Assembly: GCA_963840665.1 (NCBI GenBank)
Contig: CAWIZO010000011.1
Span: 496,001 to 560,000, forward strand
Origin: DATFTE01 sp963840665
GTDB lineage: Bacteria; Acidobacteriota; Terriglobia; Terriglobales; Acidobacteriaceae
Direction: 5' to 3'
DNA: 64,000 bases
Part shown: piece after piece, positions 43,118 to 52,332 of the stretch
Position numbering within the stretch: position 1 is the first letter of the stretch
Layout: every line of letters begins with the position of its first letter
Program-made: the position numbers and the translations under genes
The notes under the pieces: generated by a model
Database searches by the model: none
Told to the model about the DNA's origin: nothing
The model's input: only the letters and a program-made list of their open reading frames with translations

Positions 43118-44299
43118 ATGCCTCTCGGTCTCTATCTTTCGGTTCCGTTTTGCCGCACCAAGTGCAGTTACTGCAACTTCGCCTCTGACGTGTTCTCGAA
43201 GGCGGTTTTCCAGAGATATGTCGACAGGGTCTGTAACCATCTCGATCAGGCCGCGGCGAATGCGCGCGCGATGGGCGGGGAATTGGAACGAACGCTGGAT
43301 TCCGTTTATCTAGGCGGCGGAACTCCCACGGTGCTGGCCTCGTCGGAACTGGAGCGAATTTTCGCAGCGGTCCGTAAGAACTTCGATCTCATGCCCGATG
43401 CGGAAATCACCGTCGAATGCGCTCCGGGAACTCTGTCGGACACGATGATTGAGACGCTACTGCGTTGCGGCGTCAACCGGGTGAGTTTGGGAGTGCAGTC
43501 GTTCGTGGATGTTGAGGCGGCGGCTGTGGGGCGCCTGCACAAACGCTCTACGGTTCTCGACGACATTGCGCGACTGCGCAACGCAGGTATTACCGATATC
43601 AACGTGGATTTGATTGCCGGGTTGCCGCACCAGAGCATGGAGAGTTGGCTGATTTCCCTGGGTGATGTCATCTCCTTAGGCGTGCCACACGCCAGCGTTT
43701 ATATGCTGGAAGTAGATGAAGACTCGCGCTTGGGACGCGAACTGATTGCAGGAGGAACGAAATATCACGCGCACTTTGTGCCAGAGGAAGATCTCGTGGC
43801 GGATTTGTACGAGGTGGCTTGCGAGCAGTTAAATGCCGCGGGGATTCGGCAATACGAGATTTCGAATTTCGCGCGGGAAGGTCGGAAGTCGCGGCACAAT
43901 CTGAAATACTGGACGCGGCAGCCATACTTGGGGTTTGGTGTGGACGCGCATTCGATGCTGAAGTCATCGGTCGCGACTCAGGAGGCGATCCGGTTTGCGA
44001 CCGCTGATGGGCTGGAAGAATATGTAGCGGGAGGTGTGGTAAAACGCACCGCTGTGTCGCGGCAAGAGGCGCTCGAGGAAGCATTCTTCCTGGGATTGCG
44101 GTTGGCCCGGGGAGTGGATTTGGCTTCGCTACGAGATGAGTTCGGAGCAGACGCGGTCCGTTCCTACGATTCGGTTATCACAGACATGGTGGATGCTGGG
44201 TTGCTGGAAAAGATTGACGCTTCCATTCGCCTTACCCCGCGCGGGCGAATGCTCTCCAACGAAGTGTTCGAACGCTTTCTCTCGCAACCTGCAAAGTAG
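43118..44299 (+). CDS. hemW: HemW-type radical-SAM haem chaperone
   Basis: A 393-residue radical-SAM protein. The cluster motif CRTKCSYCNF (Cys12, 16, 19) is at the N-terminus, then VYLGGGTPTVL, VECAPGTL, GVNRVSLGVQSF and DLIAGLPHQSMESW. It lacks the extra N-terminal region of true HemN oxidases, which fits HemW, a protein that binds haem and delivers it to targets. The ATG at 43118 was taken; a TTG four codons earlier has a better-placed AGGTTAGGA. Confidence 0.92.
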   Translation: MPLGLYLSVPFCRTKCSYCNFASDVFSKAVFQRYVDRVCNHLDQAAANARAMGGELERTLDSVYLGGGTPTVLASSELERIFAAVRKNFDLMPDAEITVECAPGTLSDTMIETLLRCGVNRVSLGVQSFVDVEAAAVGRLHKRSTVLDDIARLRNAGITDINVDLIAGLPHQSMESWLISLGDVISLGVPHASVYMLEVDEDSRLGRELIAGGTKYHAHFVPEEDLVADLYEVACEQLNAAGIRQYEISNFAREGRKSRHNLKYWTRQPYLGFGVDAHSMLKSSVATQEAIRFATADGLEEYVAGGVVKRTAVSRQEALEEAFFLGLRLARGVDLASLRDEFGADAVRSYDSVITDMVDAGLLEKIDASIRLTPRGRMLSNEVFERFLSQPAK

Positions 44300-44318
44300 C
44301 GCCGGCGTCCCGCCGGCC
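44295..44318 (-). repeat. GC-rich palindromic repeat, copy 2
   Basis: Identical, on the opposite strand, to the 24 bases at 26036-26059. It overlaps the last codons of hemW. Confidence 0.9.
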
Positions 44319-44377
44319 GCGGCGCGACAATCGCAAAAACTGGGGTATAATCGCGCGCGACGCATGTGGAGGTGCCT

Positions 44378-44653
44378 ATGGGTCTCTACTCGCATTACGA
44401 CGGCGCGCACAACCACCCGGTGAATCGCGCGCTGCACATGATCGCAATTCCGGTCGGATTTTCCTCGCTGATCGTCGTCTGGTATCACTGGATTATCGGC
44501 CTGCTGCTGATTCCGGCGGCGTTTGCGCTTGCATGGCTTGGGCATTTGATCGAGGGAAACAAGCCTGCGTTTCTGACCAATCCTGCGCATGTGTTCGTGG
44601 CGCCATTGTGGATGGTGCGCAAGATTTTCGGAGCGGGCAAAGTGTCGAACTAG
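44378..44653 (+). CDS. Mpo1-like (DUF962) small membrane protein
   Basis: A 91-residue protein after GGAGG. MGLYSHYDGAHNHPVNRALH and HMIAIPVGFSSLIVVW are typical of DUF962/Mpo1. In yeast Mpo1 is a membrane dioxygenase that alpha-oxidises fatty acids; His residues in the N-terminal stretch are the likely metal ligands. Two to three hydrophobic helices follow. Bacterial function is inferred only. Confidence 0.83.
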   Translation: MGLYSHYDGAHNHPVNRALHMIAIPVGFSSLIVVWYHWIIGLLLIPAAFALAWLGHLIEGNKPAFLTNPAHVFVAPLWMVRKIFGAGKVSN

Positions 44654-44740
44654 CCTGTCGGCACTAAGGATGTACTCCTTCCGCAATCTTTCTCCGCGCA
44701 TCCTTTCGTTGTCTTCTAGATGCGGCCGGCGGGGAAGATT

Positions 44741-45004
44741 ATGCCTGACGAGCAAGTCATCAAATTGCTGGAAGAAATTCGCGATCTGCATAAGCAAGGT
44801 CTCGAAAATCAGAACATCGCCATCGCAAACCAGCAGCGATCCATCGAGAGACAGAAGCTGGCCGTCGAGAACCAGAAGAAGGCGATGAAGCGCGCCCAAA
44901 CGACGTTGTTCATCGTGATTGGTCTTTTCCTCATCATGTTTGGCGTGCCCATAGCCTGGTGGGCGATTAGTTGGATTGTGCGCTTAGCCACGTTCGGTCA
45001 CTAA
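44741..45004 (+). CDS. small coiled-coil membrane protein
   Basis: An 87-residue protein. Residues 1-50 form a charged coiled coil (VIKLLEEIRDLHKQGLENQN, then IERQKLAVENQKKAMKRA), followed by one C-terminal transmembrane helix (TLFIVIGLFLIMFGVPIAWW). It is a tail-anchored layout of unknown function. GGGGAAG precedes the ATG. Confidence 0.72.
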   Translation: MPDEQVIKLLEEIRDLHKQGLENQNIAIANQQRSIERQKLAVENQKKAMKRAQTTLFIVIGLFLIMFGVPIAWWAISWIVRLATFGH

Positions 45005-45145
45005 CATTCGCTCCGCGATACCAACCGGTCGGTTCGAGTATTTTCCTCTTTCATATGTTTTAATCGAGGGTTCCCTCGTAACGCGACGTCGTCTCTGGGG
45101 AGCGGCGCCCGCGCCTGGTGGCAATTCACAAAAGCGGAGAAAACT

Positions 45146-46288
45146 TTGGACTTCCAACTGAATGAGGAGCAACTGCACCTGCAGAAGAGCGTGCGCGATT
45201 TTGCCCAGCGCGAAATTTTGCCCAACGTCATGAAGTGGGATGAGGCCGGAGAGTTTCCGCTGGCGACGATCAAAGAATTGGGGAAGCTCGGGCTGATGGG
45301 AATCATTTTTCCCGTTGAGTATGGCGGGGCGGGCATGGGGTACGTGGAGTATGTGACGGCGATTGATGAGCTGTCGCGGGTGGACGGATCGGTGGGCATC
45401 ATCGTAGCCGCCCACACTTCGCTTTGCTCGAATCACATTTTTCTAGCCGGGAACGAAGCGCAAAAGAAGAAATATGTAAGCAAGCTGGCCACGGGAGAAT
45501 TCATCGGCGCTTGGGGGCTGACCGAGCCAGCCTCTGGGTCGGACGCGGGCAGCGCGCGAATGACTGCGGTTCGCAAGGGGAACAAGTGGGTGCTGAACGG
45601 AAACAAGACCTTCATCACCAACGGACACTATGCCGACGTTGTTGTCGTCATCGCAGTCACCGATCGTGCCGCGCATACACATGGGCTTTCCGCATTCATC
45701 GTCGAGAAGGGAACCAAGGGGTTTCGTCCCGGGAAGAAAGAAAACAAGCTGGGTTTGCGGGCGAGCGATACTTCAGAGCTGATCTTCGAAGACTGCGAAA
45801 TTCCAGCGGAGAACCTGCTCGGAGCCGAGGGCCAGGGATTCGTCGATGCTATGCGGGTGCTCGATGGCGGACGCATCTCGATTGCTGCCTTGTCGCTGGG
45901 CATGGCGCAAGGGGCATACGAAGCGGCATTGCGGTATTCGAAAGAGCGCAAGCAGTTCGGTAAGCCGATCAGCGATTTTCAGGCAATCCAGTGGAAGCTC
46001 GCCGACATGGCCACTGAGATCGATGCCGCGCGTCTTCTCACCATGCGTTCCGCTTCGATGAAAGATGCAGGGATGAAGACGACGCTCGAATCCTCCATGG
46101 CCAAGCTCTATGCCAGCGAAGTTGCGGTGCGCTGCGCCAACGAAGGCGTGCAGATTCACGGAGGGTATGGGTTCATTAAAGATTATCCCGCGGAGAAGTA
46201 TTACCGTGACGTGAAGCTGTGCACGATCGGCGAGGGGACCAGCGAGATTCAGCGCTTGGTAATTGCGCGGCAGTTGTTGAAAGACTAG
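45146..46288 (+). CDS. acyl-CoA dehydrogenase
   Basis: A 380-residue FAD enzyme that makes the alpha,beta double bond of acyl-CoA in beta-oxidation or branched-chain breakdown. Family signatures include GAWGLTEPASGSDAGSA (flavin and substrate site), KTFITNGHYADVVVV and IHGGYGFIKDYPAEKYYRDV. The likely catalytic Glu is in CTIGEGTSEIQRLVIAR. The TTG start sits after GGAGA. Chain-length specificity cannot be read. No other fatty acid degradation gene is next to it. Confidence 0.93.
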   Translation: MDFQLNEEQLHLQKSVRDFAQREILPNVMKWDEAGEFPLATIKELGKLGLMGIIFPVEYGGAGMGYVEYVTAIDELSRVDGSVGIIVAAHTSLCSNHIFLAGNEAQKKKYVSKLATGEFIGAWGLTEPASGSDAGSARMTAVRKGNKWVLNGNKTFITNGHYADVVVVIAVTDRAAHTHGLSAFIVEKGTKGFRPGKKENKLGLRASDTSELIFEDCEIPAENLLGAEGQGFVDAMRVLDGGRISIAALSLGMAQGAYEAALRYSKERKQFGKPISDFQAIQWKLADMATEIDAARLLTMRSASMKDAGMKTTLESSMAKLYASEVAVRCANEGVQIHGGYGFIKDYPAEKYYRDVKLCTIGEGTSEIQRLVIARQLLKD

Positions 46289-46309
46289 ATTGGGCATTGG
46301 GCATCTGGC
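46289..46309. repeat. short heptamer tract ATTGGGC
   Basis: Three seven-base units (ATTGGGC, ATTGGGC, ATCTGGC) beginning at the base after the acyl-CoA dehydrogenase stop codon. Confidence 0.7.
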
Positions 46310-46352
46310 TCCGACGTTCGCGCCTTATCTATTGCACTGCCCGTCATGAAGG

Positions 46353-47354
46353 ATGACAATCGTCCATATGAGATCCATCCCCCGAATCCTGACAGCGATT
46401 TTTTTCGCTCTTATTTCCAACCTGGCGGTTGCGCAGGGAAATGCCGCCAAGACCGCTCAGGACGCGCAAATCCATTCGCTCAAGATCACGCTGCTCTCCA
46501 CCATGCTGGTCGGAGAAACGACCGGCATCGGTGAATGGGGCTTTTCAGCCCTGATCGAGGCGGACGGACGTCGCGTGCTGGTCGATACTGGACTGCATCC
46601 GGAAACCGTCCTTCAGAACGCGCGCGATCTGAAGATTGATTTGTCGGATGTCCAGGAAGTCATTCTCACCCACAATCACGGAGACCACGTCGGCGGCTTG
46701 CTTACGCTGCGGCGCGAGTTGATGAAACAGAATCCATCGGCGATGTCAGTGGTGCATGTGGGGAAGGGAATTTTCTACAGCCGTCCTTTGCCCGATCGCG
46801 AGGGCAACCGCATGATCGCCATCCGCAAGGATTACGAAGCGACGGGCGGAAAATTCGTGGAGCACGCGGACTGGGCCGAGATTTTTCCCGGAGCGTGGCT
46901 CACAGGGCCGGTGCCGCGCAAGTTTCCTGAGCACAATTGGAGCGACAGCATCAAGGTGCAAACGCCCAGCGGGTTAGTCGAAGACAACATTCCAGAAGAT
47001 CAATCGTTGGTGTTGAACACGACGCAAGGGCTAGTCGTGGTGACGGGATGCGGGCACGCCGGGATTATCAATATTCTGACCGATGCGAGCGCAGAGTTTC
47101 ACGATCGACCGGTATACGCGGTCGTTGGTGGCTTGCATCTGTTCGCTCAGACCGACGAACAGCTCGATTGGACGAGCGACAAACTCAAGGGCTTCAAAGT
47201 CGCGAATCTGATGGGGGCGCATTGCACCGGTATCGAGGCGGTGTATCACCTGCGGCAACGCGCCGGGCTCTCGCGCAAGACAGCATTAGTTGGCACGGTC
47301 GGTTCGACTTTCACCCTGTCAGAGGGGATTACGCCCGGCGAACTTGCAAAGTAG
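46353..47354 (+). CDS. secreted metallo-beta-lactamase-fold hydrolase
   Basis: A 333-residue protein with a hydrophobic leader (ILTAIFFALISNLAVAQG) suggesting export. The metal motif is HNHGDHVGG (three His plus Asp), with a further His in GCGHAGI and the late GLHLF and GAHCTG stretches. This layout resembles the MBL subfamily related to the methanopterin-precursor enzyme (7,8-dihydropterin-6-methyl-beta-D-ribofuranosyl-aminobenzene-5'-phosphate synthase). The substrate is unknown. The start could be the ATG five codons later, giving a shorter signal peptide. Confidence 0.87.
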   Translation: MTIVHMRSIPRILTAIFFALISNLAVAQGNAAKTAQDAQIHSLKITLLSTMLVGETTGIGEWGFSALIEADGRRVLVDTGLHPETVLQNARDLKIDLSDVQEVILTHNHGDHVGGLLTLRRELMKQNPSAMSVVHVGKGIFYSRPLPDREGNRMIAIRKDYEATGGKFVEHADWAEIFPGAWLTGPVPRKFPEHNWSDSIKVQTPSGLVEDNIPEDQSLVLNTTQGLVVVTGCGHAGIINILTDASAEFHDRPVYAVVGGLHLFAQTDEQLDWTSDKLKGFKVANLMGAHCTGIEAVYHLRQRAGLSRKTALVGTVGSTFTLSEGITPGELAK

Positions 47355-47400
47355 AGCGGGGGCTTCCCCGTATCTTTGCGAGCGTCGTATGATATTTTGC

Positions 47401-47625
47401 ATGGCTTTTCCCGTTAGAACCTGTGCCATTTGCTCGGAAGAGTTTGAGCTCAAGCCGGACAAGCCCGGTTTCGCCAACCACTGCCCCGAGTGCACTGAAT
47501 CCGAAGCCGCTCAACCTGCCAAGCAACAACGCCGTATGGACGCGGACGAGCGCAAGACCACCAAGGAAGCTAACGAAGAGCGCCGCAAGGCGATGCGCGA
47601 TCTGCTGTACCGGAAGGACAGCTAG
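47401..47625 (+). CDS. small zinc-ribbon protein
   Basis: A 74-residue cytosolic protein with two Cys pairs (RTCAICSEEF and NHCPECTES) forming a zinc ribbon, followed by a highly charged helix (DADERKTTKEANEERRKAMR). No family function is known. An ATG four codons upstream is an alternative start. Confidence 0.68.
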   Translation: MAFPVRTCAICSEEFELKPDKPGFANHCPECTESEAAQPAKQQRRMDADERKTTKEANEERRKAMRDLLYRKDS

Positions 47626-47688
47626 GAACTGTCTGACTTCGCGGGTCGAGTCTCTAGACAGCCAATGCTACAATCCGCTGCCAGAGTC

Positions 47689-48837
47689 ATGGCACACGAC
47701 GTCTTCATCAGTTATTCCTCCAAGGACAAAGTCATTGCCGACGCGGTCTGTGCGCGCCTCGAAGGACGCGGCATTCGCTGCTGGATTGCGCCTCGCGATG
47801 TGAAGCCGGGCTTTCAGTATGGCGAAGAGATTATCGATGCCATCCATGGCTCGCGAGCGATGGTGCTGGTGTTGTCTGCCAATGCCAACGCGTCGCCGCA
47901 CATTCCGAAAGAAGTGGAGCGAGCGGTAAGCAACGGGGTGGCGATCATTCCCTTGCGCGTCGAGAACGTGGTACCCGCGAAGTCGCTCGATTACTTCATC
48001 AGTTCGGTGCATTGGCTGGACGCGATCGCTCCTCCACTGGAATCACATCTGGACAGCCTGGCGACCACGATTCTGACGATGTTGCCGGAGCGACCGCAGA
48101 GCATCGACAAACCTGCGCCGGTTTCTAGAACAACAATGCCTTCGTCAGGGGTTCCGAGCGTTGCTCGTCCTAAGCCCGCTTGGCTGTGGCCAGCGATTGC
48201 AGTGGCGGTAATCGTTTTGGCCGGAGCAGGTTGGTTCTTCTCGAACCGCGCGTCTGACTCGGGTGGCTCGGCGGTTTCTCCCCCGACGGGAACGAACCCT
48301 CCGGCCTCGCCCCAGCCCGTAAGCCGTCGTCCAGCGGCGAGCGCACCGTCAGGTGCGGATCCGATTCTAGGGTGCTGGCATTGGATGAACAATGCCACGG
48401 TTGTGATCAACGCTGACGGAAGCATGACGGCGGGTCCCTTTACGGCGCATTGGAAGCTGGCCGATCCCGGTCGCCGCGTTTACAACTTCAGTTGGCCCGA
48501 GGCAGTCGATTCCGTCGCACTCTCGCCGGACGGTGGAGGCCTCTCCGGAGGCAATCAGTACGGCGTGCCGATGACGGCCAGGCGCGCTTCTCCGGGCGAG
48601 GGCCTTGCCGGCGCCTGGCGCTGGTATAACGGCGTGATTGTGAACATCCAGCCGAATGGCACGTTCTCCGCAATGACGACGGTAGGGCATTGGCAAAGTG
48701 CAGGTGGAAACAGTTACAGGCTGACCTGGCCCAGCCCGATCGACACCGTGACCATGTCGTCGGATCACCAGCGAGTGAGCGGGGCGAATCAGTATGGATT
48801 TGCCATTAGTGGGACGAAGATGAGGTGTGGCGGCTAG
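47689..48837 (+). CDS. TIR-domain membrane protein with duplicated C-terminal domain
   Basis: A 382-residue protein. Residues 1-135 form a TIR domain (HDVFISYSSKDKVIADAVCA, IAPRDVKPGFQYGEEIIDAI); Glu75 in PKEVERAV is the candidate NADase catalytic residue. After a Pro-rich linker one transmembrane helix (about 164-184) is followed by a Ser/Pro linker and two homologous units of about 70 residues: GCWHWMNNATVVINADGSMT and GAWRWYNGVIVNIQPNGTFS, each ending with a Gly-Asn-Gln-Tyr-Gly turn (GGNQYGVPM, GANQYGFAI). The TIR half would be cytosolic and the repeats external. NAD+ cleavage or adaptor signalling is possible; no defence partner is adjacent. Confidence 0.88.
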   Translation: MAHDVFISYSSKDKVIADAVCARLEGRGIRCWIAPRDVKPGFQYGEEIIDAIHGSRAMVLVLSANANASPHIPKEVERAVSNGVAIIPLRVENVVPAKSLDYFISSVHWLDAIAPPLESHLDSLATTILTMLPERPQSIDKPAPVSRTTMPSSGVPSVARPKPAWLWPAIAVAVIVLAGAGWFFSNRASDSGGSAVSPPTGTNPPASPQPVSRRPAASAPSGADPILGCWHWMNNATVVINADGSMTAGPFTAHWKLADPGRRVYNFSWPEAVDSVALSPDGGGLSGGNQYGVPMTARRASPGEGLAGAWRWYNGVIVNIQPNGTFSAMTTVGHWQSAGGNSYRLTWPSPIDTVTMSSDHQRVSGANQYGFAISGTKMRCGG

Positions 48838-48854
48838 AAGGGAAGAACACGTTT

Positions 48855-49787
48855 CTAAGGTTTCCTGTGGCTGTTGAAGTACGCCCAAACCGTGTCGTTC
48901 AGCCCCGAGGGCCAGCTATGGTTCACGCCTGAGACTGACGACCATTGAACGGTGACGCCGCCATTGCATCCTGAAAGTGTTTTCGATGTAAGCACGGGTT
49001 GGCCGCCGACACAGACGTTGGTGACTGGTGTCGCCGTGGTGCAACCTAGCACTGACATCCACCAGTTCAGCGTGGTGTCTACGGACGAGACCGTGACGCT
49101 GCTGTTGGTAAGTCCACAAATAGGGATTGTCGAGTCGGCCGCTCCGTTCATTTCTTCTATGTTCGTTGCCGTGGCAACGGTTGCGGGCAGGCCAGTCGTG
49201 CCGCCTGCATCCTGCATGTAGAGCGTGGCGGCCCAGGGGAACGTGGCGGCAAATACGTCGCCGCCTTCTGCCGCTACCCTGGATGCCATGAATCCGCCTG
49301 CTGAAAAGCCAACCGCAAAGATGGCTTTGGCATCCACGGAAGTGCTCGCCTCTATCTCGGCTACGACAGACTTCAGTTGGGCCACGTCGTCGGGCGGTGT
49401 GCCTGAGTAGCTGCTGGTGTCGTTGTAGATATGCCAGGATTCGACACCGTCGCTCAGTATGGAGCCCTTGGCATTTACCTCAATGAAACAATCTTTGGCC
49501 GCGGTAGTAGGCCAGCCATTGTTGGTGCCCTCGTGAATGTCGCCGGGGGCTCCGTGCAGATAGATGACGACGGGCAAAGCGCCGCTGCAAGTGGCCGGAG
49601 GCAGGTACAGCAACGACGTTCGACTGCCGAGCGAACAGGACTGTTGCGCGCCCTTCTTCGTGAAATCGCAGTTCGAGGTGCCTGGATTTCCACCACCGGA
49701 GTGTGCAGAAGACCCACACCCTCCTTGCGGTAGGGCTAGACACGCACAAAGTATCGCCGTCACAACCCTGATTCCTGCTCTCATCAT
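48855..49787 (-). CDS. lipoprotein esterase of the PHB-depolymerase/LpqC type
   Basis: A 310-residue alpha/beta hydrolase anchored by a lipobox (ALPQGGCGSS). The catalytic residues can be assigned: nucleophile Ser in VGFSAGGFM, Asp in NGAADSTIP and His in GVNHSWPSG. VVIYLHGAPG supplies the oxyanion strand. It resembles LpqC and feruloyl-esterase-like enzymes of the polyhydroxybutyrate depolymerase family. Several Cys (GCTTATPVTNVCVGG) may form disulfides. Its natural substrate is unknown. Confidence 0.87.
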   Translation of the reverse strand: MMRAGIRVVTAILCACLALPQGGCGSSAHSGGGNPGTSNCDFTKKGAQQSCSLGSRTSLLYLPPATCSGALPVVIYLHGAPGDIHEGTNNGWPTTAAKDCFIEVNAKGSILSDGVESWHIYNDTSSYSGTPPDDVAQLKSVVAEIEASTSVDAKAIFAVGFSAGGFMASRVAAEGGDVFAATFPWAATLYMQDAGGTTGLPATVATATNIEEMNGAADSTIPICGLTNSSVTVSSVDTTLNWWMSVLGCTTATPVTNVCVGGQPVLTSKTLSGCNGGVTVQWSSVSGVNHSWPSGLNDTVWAYFNSHRKP

Positions 49788-49811
49788 TCAAGAACCATCA
49801 TAATCTGCCCA

Positions 49812-49854
49812 AGCCAAAAGCCCCACTTCTCGCAAAGAACGCGAGAAATGGGGC
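49812..49854 (-). terminator. Rho-independent terminator of the Gln-rich secreted protein gene
   Basis: GCCCCACTTCTCGC (49820) and GCGAGAAATGGGGC (49841) form a stem with one mismatch and a seven-base loop. On the minus strand it is followed by TTTTGGCTT. It sits just downstream of the gene that ends at 49876. Confidence 0.8.
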
Positions 49855-49875
49855 ACTCGGCCTTTAGCGGACGTC

Positions 49876-51054
49876 TTAGTGAGGCGTTGTGGTGGTGGTC
49901 GTGGTCGGCTTCTTCGCGGGTGTTGCCGCTTTTGTCGTGGTCGCGACCGGGATCGGCTTGACCGCCGTTGCGGCCACGGGTGCCTTCGCCGTGGCAGTCG
50001 TGGCGGTTGACTTGAGCGCCGCATTGTTAACTGCGGTTGCGGGGGTTACCGGTACAACTTTTCCGTTGACCACCTTTTGCTGCTGTACCGGAACTGCGGC
50101 GCCAGGTTGAACCGCCGTGTTGGAGGAACCTGTCGTCGTCCCCGCGGTAGTTCCGGCATAGCTTTTCGCCGGCGAAGAGACGGACGGGAACGCGGCGGTG
50201 CTGCTGCTGACGGAGCTCGGGGCGAGGGTGGGGAAGTTCAGGTTGTAGGAACGCACCGGAATCGCCATGGCTCCGTTTTGCGCCTGCAACTCGTCGATGG
50301 TGAAGTTATACGAGTAGCCGGTGCCAACCGGGCTATCGTTGCCTCGTACGCGTGCGACCGAGAACAAGGCGCTGCTGGTCTGGCCGGGGCCGAGCACGAA
50401 CTGCGAATCGGTCTGGTTGCCACGATCGATGCCCATGCCTTGGAGCTGTCCGGGGTTCCCCCCGGCGGGCACGTAAGTGGCTCCATTGTTATCCACCATC
50501 ACCATTGATCCGTCGTGGTAGGCGATGGCCAGGGGCTGGTTCCCAGAGTTGTGGAACTGGATGCTCATGCGGATCACGTGCCATGCGCCTTGCTGGCTCA
50601 TGGTCATCTGCGAGACGTTGGCCTGGAAGGGGCCGGCGTCGAAGCAGTTCGCGCCGCAAGAACCAGTGCCACCGCCGCCCCCGCTGAAAGCTCCATTCGA
50701 GTTGCCATTGGCGCCGGGGAGTTGCGCGCCCTGTTGGATACCCTGAATCCCTTGCTGGGCTCCGTTCTGTACTTGCTGTGTCCCGTTTTGAATCGCGCCG
50801 GTTCCTTGCTGCACGGTGTTTTGTACCGCGCCGGTGCCCTGCTGAACTGTGTTTTGGGTTCCTTGCGCAGCGGTTTCCTTCATCTTCTGCCAGAAGCTCT
50901 TCTTCTGCTGCGGTTGGCTCTGCTGGGTTTGTTGTTGGTTTGGCTGCTGGTTCTGAGTCGGCTGAGCCTGGGTCTGGGTCTGTGTCTGCGCGACCGAGAC
51001 GGCTGCGAAAGTGGCGATTGTGACGGCGACGCGCGTTGCGTTTCTTACGCCCAT
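49876..51054 (-). CDS. secreted Gln-rich protein with short amphipathic repeats
   Basis: A 392-residue exported protein, started at the ATG after GGAGGAC; the signal is MGVRNATRVAVTIATFAAVS. Gln/Thr/Pro-rich sequence follows, then several 11-residue-like repeats (GTQNTVQQGTGAVQNTVQQG, then GAIQNGTQQVQNG). A globular beta domain of about 150 residues (MTMSQQGAWHVIRMSIQFHN, NQPLAIAYHDGSMVMVDNNG) precedes a second low-complexity tail of Ala, Thr and Val. The middle domain may bind a ligand; no function is known. Confidence 0.78.
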   Translation of the reverse strand: MGVRNATRVAVTIATFAAVSVAQTQTQTQAQPTQNQQPNQQQTQQSQPQQKKSFWQKMKETAAQGTQNTVQQGTGAVQNTVQQGTGAIQNGTQQVQNGAQQGIQGIQQGAQLPGANGNSNGAFSGGGGGTGSCGANCFDAGPFQANVSQMTMSQQGAWHVIRMSIQFHNSGNQPLAIAYHDGSMVMVDNNGATYVPAGGNPGQLQGMGIDRGNQTDSQFVLGPGQTSSALFSVARVRGNDSPVGTGYSYNFTIDELQAQNGAMAIPVRSYNLNFPTLAPSSVSSSTAAFPSVSSPAKSYAGTTAGTTTGSSNTAVQPGAAVPVQQQKVVNGKVVPVTPATAVNNAALKSTATTATAKAPVAATAVKPIPVATTTKAATPAKKPTTTTTTTPH

Positions 51055-51302
51055 GGTTCTGTCCTCCAAAGTGTGACTTCTGCGACTGAATTCCTTGATC
51101 CGGGGGAGTACGTGCATGGCCGTCGACCGGCCTGCGTGCGGCATCGCTTCGCTTACTGCCGCTCACTTCGCAATGCGCAGGCGCGGAAGGAAAACCGTCA
51201 CCGATGGGGGAGATTCTTGGGAAGCTTGGGTTCGGTGGCGGGCCGATCCTACCACGGAAGGATGGTTTTCCCTTACTTTTCCATCTGCTTTACACTGAGT
51301 AG

Positions 51303-52247
51303 TTGAATCACGACCTACAACGCTGGATTGAGCGGTTGCGTGCGGGAGATCCGCGGGCGTTAGCGCGCGCGATTTCCACCGTCGAGAACCGGCACGGCAG
51401 TTCCGCGGAGCTGCTAAAGGCTGTGTTTCCTTATAGCGGGCGGGCGCGAATCCTTGGGCTCACGGGGTCTCCGGGAGCGGGGAAGAGTACGCTGGTCGAT
51501 CAACTCGCCAAGTACTACCGGAAAGAAGACAAGACGGTCGGAATTATCGCCGTCGACCCTACGAGCCCTTACACCGGTGGCGCGATTCTGGGTGACCGCA
51601 TTCGCATGCAGGATCACTTTGCTGACTCGGGGATTTACATCCGCAGCATGGCCACACGGGGATCGCTGGGCGGCCTCGCGCGGGCCACGGCTGATGTGAC
51701 GACGGTCCTTGATGCCTCCGGGCGCGACCTGATAATGATCGAGACGGTGGGTGTTGGGCAGGACGAAGTTGATATCGTGCGTCTGGCCGACATCACTGTT
51801 GTGATCCTAGTGCCGGGGATGGGCGACGATGTGCAGACCATCAAGGCCGGCATCATGGAGATCGCCGATATTTTCGTCATCAATAAGAGCGACCGTGACG
51901 GTGCCGAGCGCGTAGAACGCGAGATTCGCGCCATGCAGACGCTGGCCATGCGCGAGGATCATTGGACTCCTCCCATCGTGAAGACGGTGGCGAGCGAGGG
52001 AGCCGGGATCAAGGAACTGGCCAAGGCGATTGGCGAATACGAAGCGTATTTGAAGAAAGAAAACCTGCTGCTGAAGCGCAACATTCATAACTGGCAGGAG
52101 CGGTTGGTGGAAATGCTGCGTGATGCCCTGCTGGACCGGGCGCGCGAACAGATGTCCGACGGCAAAGTTGCGCAATACGCCGAGCAGGTCGCTGAGCATA
52201 AGAGGGATCCTTATACGCTGGTCGAAGAGATCGTTAGAAAATTGTAG
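51303..52247 (+). CDS. meaB: methylmalonyl-CoA mutase-associated GTPase
   Basis: A G3E-family GTPase that protects and reloads B12-dependent methylmalonyl-CoA mutase. It has Walker A GLTGSPGAGKSTLVDQLA, DPTSPYTGGAILGDRIRM, G3 IETVGVGQDEVDI and G4 INKSDRDGAERV. At 314 residues it fits MeaB/ArgK. The TTG start has no strong ribosome site. The epimerase gene follows 85 bases later, so both serve methylmalonyl-CoA metabolism; the mutase itself is not here. Confidence 0.95.
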   Translation: MNHDLQRWIERLRAGDPRALARAISTVENRHGSSAELLKAVFPYSGRARILGLTGSPGAGKSTLVDQLAKYYRKEDKTVGIIAVDPTSPYTGGAILGDRIRMQDHFADSGIYIRSMATRGSLGGLARATADVTTVLDASGRDLIMIETVGVGQDEVDIVRLADITVVILVPGMGDDVQTIKAGIMEIADIFVINKSDRDGAERVEREIRAMQTLAMREDHWTPPIVKTVASEGAGIKELAKAIGEYEAYLKKENLLLKRNIHNWQERLVEMLRDALLDRAREQMSDGKVAQYAEQVAEHKRDPYTLVEEIVRKL

Positions 52248-52274
52248 ATTGTTGATTTTTGATTGTTGATTGCA
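52247..52274. repeat. heptamer tract GATTGTT
   Basis: Four seven-base units (GATTGTT, GATTTTT, GATTGTT, GATTGCA). The first base is the last base of the meaB stop codon. Confidence 0.88.
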
Positions 52275-52332
52275 GGACCCAACGTTCGTTCCGAACATGG
52301 TGAGGAATCTGCTCTTTCTTTGAGGCGTCATT

